Position numbers and translations under genes: made by a program. From Pseudomaricurvus sp050633365 (GTDB taxonomy: Bacteria; Pseudomonadota; Gammaproteobacteria; Pseudomonadales; Cellvibrionaceae), in contig JBOEGJ010000020.1 in NCBI GenBank assembly GCA_050633365.1, positions 62,001 through 126,000 of the forward strand: 64,000 bases of DNA, given 5' to 3'. Below the pieces are notes generated by a model. That model did no database searches. It saw only the letters and a program-made list of their open reading frames with translations, and had not been told where the DNA came from. Shown one piece after another: positions 33,796 to 42,993 of the stretch (within the stretch, counting starts at the first letter, position 1; every line of letters begins with the position of its first letter).

Positions 33796-33913
33796 GCCGT
33801 CTGGATTATTTTGCGCCGGTGAAACGATTTATGCGTGCGTCGTTATGCTGCAGTTTTATACAGCGACCGTATATCGTAGCTCTGTATCGCAGTTCACTAC
33901 CTCAATGCTATGT

Positions 33914-33971
33914 CCTAACGTTAGGCGCTAACTTTAGGCGCTAACTTTAGGCGATAACTATAGGCCCTAGC
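33914..33971. repeat. 13-bp tandem repeats upstream of lipB
   Basis: Four 13-bp units in succession: GTTAGGCGCTAAC (33920-33932), TTTAGGCGCTAAC (33933-33945), TTTAGGCGATAAC (33946-33958) and TATAGGCCCTAGC (33959-33971). A perfect palindrome CCTAACGTTAGG (33914-33925) overlaps the first unit. They lie about 65-120 bp before lipB. Iteron-like, function unknown. Confidence 0.7.
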
Positions 33972-34034
33972 GGTGGTGTAGAAGTGATAATATTTCGAAA
34001 CTCAAATACCACGATTCACAGATAAAGCTTTTAT

Positions 34035-34742
34035 ATGCCTGAGCAACTCATTATTCGCACATTGGGTCGACAAGATTACGAGCCAGTGTGGCGTGCCATG
34101 TCAAATTTCACCGATCAGCGAGACGAGGATACCGCCGACGAGTTGTGGCTGGTTGAGCACCCGCCGGTCTTCACACAGGGGCAAGCGGGTAAACAGGAGC
34201 ACCTGCTTATGCCGGGTGATATCCCCGTTGTTCAAGTCGATCGCGGTGGGCAAGTGACCTACCACGGCCCGGGTCAATTGGTGGGCTATCCCCTCATCAA
34301 CCTGCGTCGACGAGGTTTGGGGGTGAGAGAGTTAGTGACTCACACCGAAGCGACCATTGTCGACACATTGGCTGAGCTGGGTATTAAAGCTTACCCCAAA
34401 GCGGACGCTCCCGGAGTTTACGTGGGCGAGGCTAAAATTGCCTCGCTGGGATTTCGAATTCGCCGAGGATGTAGCTACCACGGTTTGAGTTTGAATGTTG
34501 ATATGGATCTCGCCGCATTTTTGCGGATTAATCCCTGTGGTTATCAGGGATTACAGATGGTTCGTACCATCGACCTGAGCGACGATCCGCGAGCTTCATC
34601 GATCTCGGCCTTGGAGCCCTTGATCATTAAACACTTTGCGAAGTTGTTAGGGTATGAAACCTGTGTAGATGCGCAAACACCGGTTTCGGTATTGCTAGAA
34701 TATGCCGATGACCTCGAAGATAATGCCGACCACAAACAATGA
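34035..34742 (+). CDS. lipB: Octanoyl-ACP:protein octanoyltransferase
   Basis: A 235-aa enzyme that transfers octanoyl from ACP to lipoyl domains. Family motifs include PPVFTQGQAGKQEHL, the RGGQVTYHGPGQLVGYP block, and AKIASLGFRIRRGCSYHGLSLNV, with catalytic Lys (AKIASLG) and Cys (NPCGYQG). The stop overlaps the lipA start by ATGA. Confidence 0.96.
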   Translation: MPEQLIIRTLGRQDYEPVWRAMSNFTDQRDEDTADELWLVEHPPVFTQGQAGKQEHLLMPGDIPVVQVDRGGQVTYHGPGQLVGYPLINLRRRGLGVRELVTHTEATIVDTLAELGIKAYPKADAPGVYVGEAKIASLGFRIRRGCSYHGLSLNVDMDLAAFLRINPCGYQGLQMVRTIDLSDDPRASSISALEPLIIKHFAKLLGYETCVDAQTPVSVLLEYADDLEDNADHKQ

Positions 34743-35755
34743 ACCTCTCCTCAAACGATGGAAACACTATGACCACCAATGACTCCGATATGGAACCCGT
34801 CAGACGTACGCGCCGAATTAAGCAAGGTGAAAAACTGCGCGACGCTGACAAGGTGGAAAGGATTCCTGTGAAAGTTATCGCCACTGATGAAGTGAAGCGA
34901 AAACCCGATTGGATTCGCGTGCGCATGGGTAACTCGCCAGAAGTCGATCGCATTAAAAAGCTTTTGCGTAAAAACAAATTGGCGACTGTCTGTGAAGAGG
35001 CCAACTGCCCCAACTTAAGTGAGTGTTTTAGCGGCGGTACAGCTACCTTTATGATCATGGGTGAAATTTGCACCCGTCGCTGCCCCTTTTGCGATGTGGG
35101 TCATGGCAAGCCCAACCCGCTCGATGCCGATGAACCTGCGCATTTGGCAGAGGCCATTGCCGATATGGCTCTCAAGTATGTGGTGATAACCTCGGTTGAC
35201 CGCGACGATTTGCGCGATGGCGGGGCACAGCACTTTGCCGACTGTATTCGCGAGTCGCGTTCGCGCGCACCGAATTTACAAGTCGAGATTCTTACGCCTG
35301 ATTTTCGTGGCCGTATGGACATCGCCCTAGACATTCTTGAAAAAGATGCACCCGATGTATTCAATCACAACCTTGAAACCGTGCCGCGTTTGTACCGTCA
35401 ATCTCGACCCGGTGCGAACTATCAGTGGTCTCTCAAGCTGTTGCAGGAATTTAAAAAACGTCGCCCTGATGTACTCACAAAGTCGGGCTTGATGGTCGGC
35501 TTGGGTGAAACAAAAGAAGAAATTTTTGAAGTCATGAAAGACATGCGTGATCACGATATCGATATGTTGACTATTGGGCAGTATTTGCAGCCTTCCCGTG
35601 AGCATCTAGCTGTCGAACGCTACGTTCACCCCGATGAGTTTGACGAGTATACTGCGAAGGCCAAAGAGCTGGGCTTTAAACACGCCGCTTGTGGTCCGTT
35701 GGTGCGCTCGTCCTACCACGCCGACAAGCAAGCGCACGGCGAAACAGTCAAGTAA
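34739..35755 (+). CDS. lipA: Lipoyl synthase
   Basis: A 338-aa radical SAM enzyme that inserts two sulfurs into octanoyl-domains. The radical SAM cluster is CTRRCPFCDVGH. The auxiliary cluster ligands are in CEEANCPNLSEC, with the conserved C-terminal RSSYHAD. The ATGA overlap with lipB couples translation. An internal ATG at 34769 is an alternative start that would trim ten residues. A terminator follows. Confidence 0.97.
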   Translation: MNLSSNDGNTMTTNDSDMEPVRRTRRIKQGEKLRDADKVERIPVKVIATDEVKRKPDWIRVRMGNSPEVDRIKKLLRKNKLATVCEEANCPNLSECFSGGTATFMIMGEICTRRCPFCDVGHGKPNPLDADEPAHLAEAIADMALKYVVITSVDRDDLRDGGAQHFADCIRESRSRAPNLQVEILTPDFRGRMDIALDILEKDAPDVFNHNLETVPRLYRQSRPGANYQWSLKLLQEFKKRRPDVLTKSGLMVGLGETKEEIFEVMKDMRDHDIDMLTIGQYLQPSREHLAVERYVHPDEFDEYTAKAKELGFKHAACGPLVRSSYHADKQAHGETVK

Positions 35756-35819
35756 TATTGCCGCAGTCGTCTTGACTCGTTCAAGGTTTTCTTGTCGTTA
35801 ATGTGTGATTGAAATCATC

Positions 35820-35857
35820 AGCCTCGAGCCGTCAGGCCGGGGCTTTTTTATTTTTTC
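35820..35857 (+). terminator. Rho-independent terminator after lipA
   Basis: AGCCTCG (35820-35826) pairs with CGGGGCT (35838-35844), the stem extends inside (GCC/GGC), and TTTTTTATTTTTT follows. Confidence 0.85.
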
Positions 35858-35939
35858 CTTGGTCTATTGTATCTACTGCTAAACTTTCTACTATCCATGG
35901 CTGTGCCGGTGTCACCGGTTGTTATTGTTTGAGACTCAA

Positions 35940-36440
35940 ATGAGCGAGTTGTTAGATTCACCTTCACCGACAGAATTAGTCTTTAGCGAATTGGCTGAGG
36001 CGCCGGATTGGTTGCCGACTCTTGTTCAGTGGCATCAGCAACAGTGGCCTCATCAGAGTGAACATCAGCGTCGACAAAAACTGCAGCAACATCTAGAACC
36101 AGGGGCATTTCCAACAACATTACTGGCCTTGCGAGGCGAGCAATTGGTGGGCAGTGTCAGTGTTGTTTGTTATCAACGTCTTGGCGGTTTGGGGCCGAGT
36201 TACTGGGTGGCGAATGCTTATGTGGCGCCGGACTGCCGTCGCCGTGGCTTGGGGTCGCAGCTTATTCAGGCCGCGCAAGCTTATGCGCAGCGTCAAAACC
36301 TCAATGAACTCTATCTATACGCTACCGATCAAGTCAGTTTTTATCGTCGTTTGGGCTGGCAGAGTTTGAGGCAAAAGTCATTTAAAGGCGAGTTGGCGAC
36401 GATTATGCGTCGTCAGTGGAACTCCTCGGAGAAGGGCTAA
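35940..36440 (+). CDS. GNAT-family N-acetyltransferase
   Basis: A 166-aa acetyltransferase. The acetyl-CoA pyrophosphate-binding signature is VAPDCRRRGLGSQLI (Q/RxxGxG/A type). LYATDQVSFYRRLGWQSL is the typical C-terminal element. ATG at 35940 is taken; an upstream TTG at 35919 would add seven residues and neither has a good ribosome site. Gln- and His-rich near residues 30-55. Substrate unknown. Single gene after the lipA terminator. Confidence 0.8.
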   Translation: MSELLDSPSPTELVFSELAEAPDWLPTLVQWHQQQWPHQSEHQRRQKLQQHLEPGAFPTTLLALRGEQLVGSVSVVCYQRLGGLGPSYWVANAYVAPDCRRRGLGSQLIQAAQAYAQRQNLNELYLYATDQVSFYRRLGWQSLRQKSFKGELATIMRRQWNSSEKG

Positions 36441-36624
36441 GGTTTCTGCGACTCATGAATCAATTTGATTAGGATGTTGGCGCCAAAATGGCATTTAATG
36501 TGTTAACGTTAAACGCGACAGGGTGACACCAGCGAGCTAGACGCTTTTAGCCGGTACCGCTAAAGCTCTAGTGGTCGATCGATACTAATAATAATCGAAG
36601 GATTGAACCGAATAGGCTGCCTTT

Positions 36625-38700
36625 ATGACCGAGCTAAGCAATCAGCTCTCAACAGAATCAAGCCCATATCTACAGCTACACCGCGAGCACAAGGTTGCTT
36701 GGCAAGCGTGGAATGAGCAAACACTCTCCCTTGCCCGTCTTCTTAAAAAACCCATTTTGCTCTCTATCGGTTACTCGGCATGTCACTGGTGTCATGTGAT
36801 GGCGAGAGAATCTTTTGCCGATGCTCAAATAGCTGAGTTGATGAATCAGCATTTTTTGAATGTGAAGGTGGATCGTGAAGAGCGTCCCGACCTCGACGAG
36901 GTGTATCAAACCGCGCACCAAATGCTTACCGGAAAACCCGGCGGTTGGCCACTAACGCTTTTTTTGTGTCCGGAAACACAGTTACCGTTTTTAGCGGGTA
37001 CCTATTTCCCCAAAGATGGACAGGGCGGTGTTCTCGGGTTTGAAGATTTACTGCGGCGAGTCTCGACCTACTATCGAGATCAGCAGCAGGATTTTACTCG
37101 ACTGCGAGCTCAGGTCGCCGACGGCTTTCAGCAGTTGATGTCTCCCGTGACTGCAGCTCCCGCCATGGCGGCGAAGAGTTTTTTGCCACAGGCACTCGAA
37201 TGCTTGAAGGCTTCACAAGACAGTGCCGACGGAGGCTTTGGCGCCGCGCCCAAATTTCCACTGCCGGTGAATGTCTCGGTATTGCTGAGAGCGGAAGCCA
37301 GTAATCAGCTGTCTGTCGAGCAGGCGGAGCATCTGCACTTAACTCTCACGGCGATGGCCGAGCGGGGAATTAACGATCGAATTGGCGGTGGTTTTTTCCG
37401 CTACAGTGTCGATGATCATTGGACTATTCCTCACTTCGAAAAAATGCTCTACGACAACGGCTTGCTGCTCGATGTCTATGCTAGGGCATGGATTCTATCC
37501 GATGACCCTCTGCATAAAAGCGCGGCCATTGGTGTTGTGCGTTGGTTGCGTCAGCACATGTTGTCTCCCTCCGGTGTTTTTTACAGTTCCATGAGCGCCG
37601 AAACCGAGGGGCGTGAGGGTGATTATTATTGTTTGGCCTTAGGTGAAATCAAAGGCTGTTTGAGCGACGAGGAGTTCAGTTTATTTGAACTTATGTTTTC
37701 TCTGCGTGGCGAGGCTAACTTTGGCGAACAGTGGCATCTGTCGCAGCGGGTCGACCTCGCCAGCGCTGCTCGGAAATTGATGTTAACTCGCGAAAATGCC
37801 TTGCAGCTATATCGCAGCGCTCGAGAAAAAATCGAAACCTTGCGTTACCAAAAGCCACGGCCTCTCGTCGACAACAAAATACTGACTAGCTGGAACGCTC
37901 TTGTTATTAAAGGGTTGTTCTGTTTGGCGAGAAAAGATGACGAGCAAAGAGAGCTTAATCTTGCTCACCAAGCGGTGAATTTTATTCGCGATAAATTGTT
38001 CGTCGGTCAGCGCCTTTTTGCGGCTTGGCAAAATGATCAGCCGAGTCGGCACGGGTTCTTGGATGATTACGCCTATTTAATGGACGCGCTCTTAGAGGGC
38101 TTGCAAACTCATTGGCGGGACGTCGATTACGAGTTTTTAATCGCTCTGGCCGAAGCTCTATTGCGTGCCCATGAAGATGTTGAACACGGCGGTTTGTTTT
38201 ATTCAGGCCACGATGCGCAGCGATTGATTTATCGCAGTAAGCCGTTGATGGATACCGCCCTGCCTTCGGCTAACGGTGTTGCTGCAAGAGTGCTGTGGCG
38301 ATTAGGTAATCTAGCCGCCGAGCCAAGGTATCTCAATGCCGCCAGAGCGATTGTTGCATCGGCGCAACCGGCTATGCAGCAATCTCCTGAAACGCACTTG
38401 ACGCTGATTCAAGTTCATCACGAAATGTTATCGCCTTTGCCGCAAGTGTTTTTACTCGATGCTGGTGATCGTTTGGCGTCGTGGCAGCGTGATATTCGCC
38501 AGACATTTCCGGAAACGGTTATGTGTTATCGAGTGCCGGCGAACTCCGTATCTCTGCCACCCGAAATGCTGGCGTTGGAGCCATTGAGTGCGGTGGTTTG
38601 CAGCGGAGATCGCTGTTTAGCGCCTCAGTCGACAAGGATTGCAGTCATCGACCAGTTGACCGAGCTGGTGTCTGAAATGGCGTTTGAACTCAGCCCCTGA
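36625..38700 (+). CDS. DUF255 thioredoxin-domain protein (YyaL/SSP411-like)
   Basis: A 691-aa protein. The N-terminal DUF255 thioredoxin-like domain (about 5-165) has SACHWCHVMARESF with the CxxC-like CHWC, and VDREERPDLD. A central and C-terminal alpha/alpha six-hairpin region follows (about 200-660; FPLPVNVSVLLRAE, GGGFFRYSVDDHWTIPHFEKMLYDN, LTSWNALVIKGL, FLDDYAYLMDALL), typical of the family formerly annotated as spermatogenesis-associated 20. Enzymatic activity is not established; cellobiose 2-epimerase-like folds are seen in the C-terminal part. Single gene, moderately confident start at ATG 36625. Confidence 0.87.
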   Translation: MTELSNQLSTESSPYLQLHREHKVAWQAWNEQTLSLARLLKKPILLSIGYSACHWCHVMARESFADAQIAELMNQHFLNVKVDREERPDLDEVYQTAHQMLTGKPGGWPLTLFLCPETQLPFLAGTYFPKDGQGGVLGFEDLLRRVSTYYRDQQQDFTRLRAQVADGFQQLMSPVTAAPAMAAKSFLPQALECLKASQDSADGGFGAAPKFPLPVNVSVLLRAEASNQLSVEQAEHLHLTLTAMAERGINDRIGGGFFRYSVDDHWTIPHFEKMLYDNGLLLDVYARAWILSDDPLHKSAAIGVVRWLRQHMLSPSGVFYSSMSAETEGREGDYYCLALGEIKGCLSDEEFSLFELMFSLRGEANFGEQWHLSQRVDLASAARKLMLTRENALQLYRSAREKIETLRYQKPRPLVDNKILTSWNALVIKGLFCLARKDDEQRELNLAHQAVNFIRDKLFVGQRLFAAWQNDQPSRHGFLDDYAYLMDALLEGLQTHWRDVDYEFLIALAEALLRAHEDVEHGGLFYSGHDAQRLIYRSKPLMDTALPSANGVAARVLWRLGNLAAEPRYLNAARAIVASAQPAMQQSPETHLTLIQVHHEMLSPLPQVFLLDAGDRLASWQRDIRQTFPETVMCYRVPANSVSLPPEMLALEPLSAVVCSGDRCLAPQSTRIAVIDQLTELVSEMAFELSP

Positions 38701-38702
38701 TG

Positions 38703-38729
38703 AGCCGCTAGGGTCGATGGCTTTTTTTG
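38703..38729 (+). terminator. Possible terminator after the DUF255 gene
   Basis: AGCC and GGCT flank a short hairpin (38703-38722), followed by seven T. The stem is only about 4 bp, so this is weak. Confidence 0.4.
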
Positions 38730-38732
38730 CGT

Positions 38733-39461
38733 CTAGCGACTAATGTGGTCGGCACTGAGCTCTTGGTTCAGTGCCATTACCCGTCGCGGGTAATCGGTAA
38801 AGACACCATCGACGCCCATGCTCTGCATTTGCTGTAAATCATCGGGCTCATTGACGGTATAAGACCACACCTTAAATCCTCGTCGGTGTGCATCATCCAC
38901 CATAGCTTGGTTGATAAAGTCTACATTGGGGTGAATCGAATAGGCCTCTAGCGCATCGGCAGTCGCGCCGTAGTTGAGTGGTACCCCAGCCTCCAAAACT
39001 CCCCGTTTAACATCGGGTAAGCGCTGCTTAAATTGATAGAGCTGCTGATGATCAAAGCTCGATACCAGATAATGATCGGTTCCCAGTCCGTGATCTGAGG
39101 AGAAAGACTCGAGCGCTCGAGCCACAGTTGCTGCGCAATGGGGGCCTTTCAATTCTATATTGAGTAGCACTTTGTCACCTAGCAGTTGCAAGACTTCCTG
39201 CAGGGTGGTCAAGCTTGCGCCACAGGCTAACTGTAGCGACTTGAGGTGCTCGGGGTTATGGTCGGCAAGCCGGCCTTGGCCGGGTAGTGTTTTTCCCAGG
39301 CGGCGGTCATGTGTAATCAGCAAGCTATCACCCACCTGCCAAACGTCCAGTTCGATTGCGTCGACACCCAAAGCCAGACTTTCTTGAAAAGCCTCAAGCG
39401 TGTTTTCGGTATGGTTTCGGCTGCCGCCACGATGGGCGATGCAAAAAAGAGGGTTTGGCAT
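38733..39461 (-). CDS. Glycerophosphodiester phosphodiesterase
   Basis: A 242-aa cytoplasmic GDPD (UgpQ-like), which splits glycerophosphodiesters to sn-glycerol-3-phosphate and an alcohol. The catalytic and metal residues lie in AHRGGSRNHTENTLEAF, AIELDVW and ITHDRRL; ELKG and SYTVNEPDD also match the fold. No signal peptide. The downstream region is convergent with the DUF255 gene. Confidence 0.92.
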   Translation of the reverse strand: MPNPLFCIAHRGGSRNHTENTLEAFQESLALGVDAIELDVWQVGDSLLITHDRRLGKTLPGQGRLADHNPEHLKSLQLACGASLTTLQEVLQLLGDKVLLNIELKGPHCAATVARALESFSSDHGLGTDHYLVSSFDHQQLYQFKQRLPDVKRGVLEAGVPLNYGATADALEAYSIHPNVDFINQAMVDDAHRRGFKVWSYTVNEPDDLQQMQSMGVDGVFTDYPRRVMALNQELSADHISR

Positions 39462-39569
39462 AACGTTTGTGTTGGGTGATTGTTGAGAAGGTGTATCTCT
39501 ACTATAGCGCGATTGTTCGATCCCATCGGGAGCATCATTCCAATAACTTAGTGAAATTGCACCGATGGC

Positions 39570-40457
39570 TTAGTGGATCAATTGTTTCAGGGCCTGTTCG
39601 GCCTGCTGTCGATATTGCCCGCCCATTAAGTTGGCGTGATTGAGTAGATGGTAAAGTTGATAGATCGATCGCCGCTGATCGTAACCCTGATCTATCGGGC
39701 GGTAGGCATCGTAGCCGCGGTAGAAGTCTTCCGGTAGTCGCCCAAACAGTTCTGTCATGGCGAGGTCTGTCTCTGGGTCGCCGTAGTAGCAGGCTGGATC
39801 AAACACCACCGGTTGGCCTCGGTGAAATCCCATATTGCCTCGCCAGAGGTCGCCGTGTACCAAGGCCGGCGCTGGGTTGTGATGGGCCAATTGGTGCCTA
39901 ATGACTTCTTGTGCAGTTTGAACTTCTGGGTCCGAGTGTTTTTTTCCTCTGAGCAGGGCCAGTTGATGGCCTATGCGGTGCTGCGCGAAAAAGTCTGCCC
40001 AGCAGTGGCTTGAATCACCAGGTTGGTAGGTTTTTCCACAGTAACTGGGGTGATCGAAGCCGTAATAGTCTGGCGCCGAAGCGAGGTGCATTTGAGCCAG
40101 CTGCTCTCCCGCGGCCCGCCAATCTCCATCGCTTTCCAATTGAAAACCCTCGAGCAAAAGATAGCTAAAACCTTGATTTTGGCCGGTGCATAAAGGTCGG
40201 CAGGTGCGAAGGGTCTGAGTGGCAAGAATGGCATTTAAGGCATGAGCTTCGGAGGTAAATAGACAGGTTTTACCGCGTTCGTTGAGCTTTAAGAAAAAAT
40301 CGGGGCCTGAGCTGTGCAGCAGATAACTATTGTGGGTATCGCCACCCTGAATCTTGTCATAGTGTTGAATTTGCCAACGCTCGGCGCCGCTCACCGGTTG
40401 CTCAGTGAGGGCGTGTTCAAACAATTGATTGATACTCTTAAGCGATGGTTGCAGCAT
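39570..40457 (-). CDS. Fructosamine/ketosamine-3-kinase family protein
   Basis: A 295-aa protein kinase-like fold enzyme of the fructosamine kinase family, which phosphorylates sugar adducts on proteins or free amines for deglycation. The catalytic loop is VHGDLWRGNMGF, and the metal motif is FDPACYYGDPETDLAMTELFG. YLLLEGF is the hinge. No partner gene is adjacent. Confidence 0.9.
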   Translation of the reverse strand: MLQPSLKSINQLFEHALTEQPVSGAERWQIQHYDKIQGGDTHNSYLLHSSGPDFFLKLNERGKTCLFTSEAHALNAILATQTLRTCRPLCTGQNQGFSYLLLEGFQLESDGDWRAAGEQLAQMHLASAPDYYGFDHPSYCGKTYQPGDSSHCWADFFAQHRIGHQLALLRGKKHSDPEVQTAQEVIRHQLAHHNPAPALVHGDLWRGNMGFHRGQPVVFDPACYYGDPETDLAMTELFGRLPEDFYRGYDAYRPIDQGYDQRRSIYQLYHLLNHANLMGGQYRQQAEQALKQLIH

Positions 40458-40730
40458 AGTGTGAGATTTTGGCCAAGACTATAGCGAATATAGTAATTAC
40501 TGGCCAAATCGCAAGTGGGAGAGCCTAGAGAAAAATCGCAAATTCGGGTATAAAAGCGGCTCCCACGCAAAAAGATGGTGTGGTCTCTTCGATGTCTGCG
40601 TGACCTGAAGAGTACTAAGACCACGGGCGTGCGCGCGGCAAATGCCGTGGAAGCTAAGCGCAATATGAATTTTGCCAAAACTACAGCAAATAGAAGCTTC
40701 ATAGACCTTTTCAGTGCGAGTGTAAAAATA

Positions 40731-41339
40731 ATGGATAGTCCCCAAGATCTTTTGCGGTTTAATCAAGAGTGGGCCGAGAATACTAAGGCCAAAGACTCAG
40801 AGTACTTTAATCGTCTGTCTCAGCAGCAGACCCCAGATTATCTCTGGATTGGTTGTTCAGACAGCCGAATTGCGGCCAATGAAATTGTGGGTATGGAACC
40901 CGGTAGTATCTTTGTGCACCGCAACATTGCCAACGTAGTGGTTCATACCGACTTAAATTGCTTATCAGTTATTCAGTACGCCGTTGAGGTGCTTAAAGTG
41001 AAGCACATCGTCGTCGTGGGACATTACGGTTGTGGTGGTGTGCAGGCGGCTTTAGGTGAGGCAAATAACGGCCTTATCGACAATTGGCTCGAGCATATCC
41101 GCGATGTTTATCGCAAGCATCAAACCGCTGTCGACAGTGCCACTACCGAGAAGGAGCGTGCTAATCGTTTGTGTGAATTGAATGTCATCGCGCAAGTGGG
41201 CAACGTTGCCGATACCACCATTGTTCGCAATGCTTGGAAAGCTGGTCAGGATTTAACCCTGCACGGCTGGATCTACAGTCTTGAAGACGGGATTGTTCGC
41301 GATCTTAGCGTCACTCGAGACAGCTCCTCGTTGCGTTAA
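40731..41339 (+). CDS. can: Beta-class carbonic anhydrase
   Basis: A 202-aa zinc enzyme that interconverts CO2 and bicarbonate. Zn ligands are in WIGCSDSR (Cys and Asp-Arg dyad) and GHYGCGG (His, Cys). ATG at 40731 gives the normal Can N-terminus (MDSPQDLLRFNQEW); the frame extends upstream but has no family resemblance there. Divergent from the fructosamine kinase gene. A gamma-class relative is also in the window (51637). Confidence 0.94.
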   Translation: MDSPQDLLRFNQEWAENTKAKDSEYFNRLSQQQTPDYLWIGCSDSRIAANEIVGMEPGSIFVHRNIANVVVHTDLNCLSVIQYAVEVLKVKHIVVVGHYGCGGVQAALGEANNGLIDNWLEHIRDVYRKHQTAVDSATTEKERANRLCELNVIAQVGNVADTTIVRNAWKAGQDLTLHGWIYSLEDGIVRDLSVTRDSSSLR

Positions 41340-41457
41340 GTGTTTCGAAATGGAGTCTCTCTCGATGAGAGGCTTCCATGGGTGGGTTACTCTTTGCCGA
41401 GACTTCACCAAACAGAGTGTTCTATAAGAATAAATCGTTCAGATAAAGGAGTGTTTT

Positions 41458-41649
41458 ATGCGTTTGATTTTGGCGTTACTGGTGCCTTGGTTACAGTTTT
41501 TCACCATTGGTCGTCCCTTTGCAGGGATTATTTGCCTGTTGCTGCAAATTACCCTTATCGGCTGGTTGCCGGCAACGATTTGGTCGGTATACGCATTGAG
41601 CCAGTACAAGACCGAGAAAAAGATCGAAGAGGCACTGGGAGACAAATAG
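41458..41649 (+). CDS. YqaE/Pmp3-family small membrane protein
   Basis: A 63-aa protein with two hydrophobic segments (about 3-23 and 24-48): LALLVPWLQFFTIGRPF and ICLLLQITLIGWLPATIWSVYAL. The pattern LxPP...GWLPATIWSVYALSQY is that of the Pmp3/YqaE family, small membrane proteins induced by stress in several organisms. AAAGGAG precedes the ATG. Downstream of the carbonic anhydrase by about 120 bp. Confidence 0.82.
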   Translation: MRLILALLVPWLQFFTIGRPFAGIICLLLQITLIGWLPATIWSVYALSQYKTEKKIEEALGDK

Positions 41650-41802
41650 ACCTAGTGACATCGACGACTGCCGTCAATGACAGTCTTCGAGCAACGCTCC
41701 TTCTAGCCTTAACCGCTATTGTCCAATCACTACACGCTGTTGTTGAGATGTTGTTGAGAAGGGCGTCTAATTAGCGCCCTATCAATTGCCCGTCGGCGAT
41801 CA

Positions 41803-42975
41803 ATGTCTATGTCTTACCGTTCACTTTTTTATCTCTTATCACTGTTGTTTGCCGTGTGTCCGCCTGCTGTTGCGGAAGAGGAGTTCTGTCTGAGTGGTGG
41901 TTTTCGCAATGGTTACAGTTGCGAGGTTCCATTGTTTACCGAACTCGATAGTCGCAACACGTCGTTCAGTGTCCAGTTATTGGAGCAGGGAGATCAACGT
42001 CTATTAAGTGAGCTCGAGCAAGTGGTACACATCAGTGAGCTCGAAGGAAATAAACGCTTGGTGTATTTGGGGCGCTATGAAACTCAAGCGTCGGGTATGG
42101 CAGCCATGCAAAAAACACTCAAGCAATATGGGCCGGAGTATCACCCGATGTTGGTCGCCTTGACTCCCAGTGCGCAAATGCCGCGAATTCGTCTGGTGGC
42201 CGAACCCAATATATCCGTAGCGCTGGCCGACGTGTCTGAGAACTCTGCGACCGCTCGCAATGAGCGAACTTCGGCTAGCGTCGGTGCATCGCGGGTCTAT
42301 GCGATTCAATTGGGAGCCTTCAGTGGCGTCAAGGATGCGAAGCAATTTAGCGATCAGTTGGCAGCGCCAGATCTCATTTGCCGCCAGAAGAACAATGGGC
42401 TCTACGCGGTTTATTATCGCCGCTTTGATAGCTTAGGGGAGGCGCAGACACACATGAATGACCACGCCTTTATTGATGAGCTGGGCGGCTATGTGGTTGC
42501 CTTGAATAACGTGCAATTTAGCCCCTGTAGTGACTTGAAAGGTCCTGAGTCGCAAACCAATACCTTATTGGCCGAGCGCATAAACACTCCCGAATCTGGC
42601 CCTGTAGTTGATCCTACTGAATCAGTGGCCGAGCCCTTAGTGCACACCTCCACTCAAGCCCTTGAGCAAGAAACTGAGGTTCGGCCCAAGGTTGATTCCT
42701 TGGGTTTGAACGGTTCTTCCGAGGCATTTGAATTGGTTTATAGTCTTCAGGTGGCGGCTTTTAAGCAATCATCGACGGCCAAACGGTTCGTCGCTAGGCA
42801 TTCCGATCTTCCTCTGTTGTGTCGTAAAAAAGATAACGGTCTGTCGGCGGTTTATTATGGTACTTACCGGTCTTTCTCCGAAGCGCGAGCTCATATGAGT
42901 GATCACCCGATGCTGGTGCGCCAAAAAGGTTATGCGGTAAAACTCAGTAATGTCACTTTTGAGATATGTCGATGA
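41803..42975 (+). CDS. SPOR-domain exported protein with two to three SPOR-like repeats
   Basis: A 390-aa protein with a signal peptide (MSMSYRSLFYLLSLLFAVCPPAVA). Two clear SPOR-type repeats, which bind glycan strands lacking stem peptides at division septa: YAIQLGAFSGVKDAKQF...LYAVYYRRFDSLGEAQTHM (about 166-225) and YSLQVAAFKQSSTAKRF...LSAVYYGTYRSFSEARAHM (about 311-368). A weaker third copy lies at about 47-105. Each repeat has a CRxK(N/D)NGL element with Cys. No transmembrane anchor beyond the signal, so probably periplasmic. Role likely in septum or cell wall; no family name. Confidence 0.78.
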   Translation: MSMSYRSLFYLLSLLFAVCPPAVAEEEFCLSGGFRNGYSCEVPLFTELDSRNTSFSVQLLEQGDQRLLSELEQVVHISELEGNKRLVYLGRYETQASGMAAMQKTLKQYGPEYHPMLVALTPSAQMPRIRLVAEPNISVALADVSENSATARNERTSASVGASRVYAIQLGAFSGVKDAKQFSDQLAAPDLICRQKNNGLYAVYYRRFDSLGEAQTHMNDHAFIDELGGYVVALNNVQFSPCSDLKGPESQTNTLLAERINTPESGPVVDPTESVAEPLVHTSTQALEQETEVRPKVDSLGLNGSSEAFELVYSLQVAAFKQSSTAKRFVARHSDLPLLCRKKDNGLSAVYYGTYRSFSEARAHMSDHPMLVRQKGYAVKLSNVTFEICR

Positions 42976-42993
42976 TAAAGCTCGGGAAAGAGT

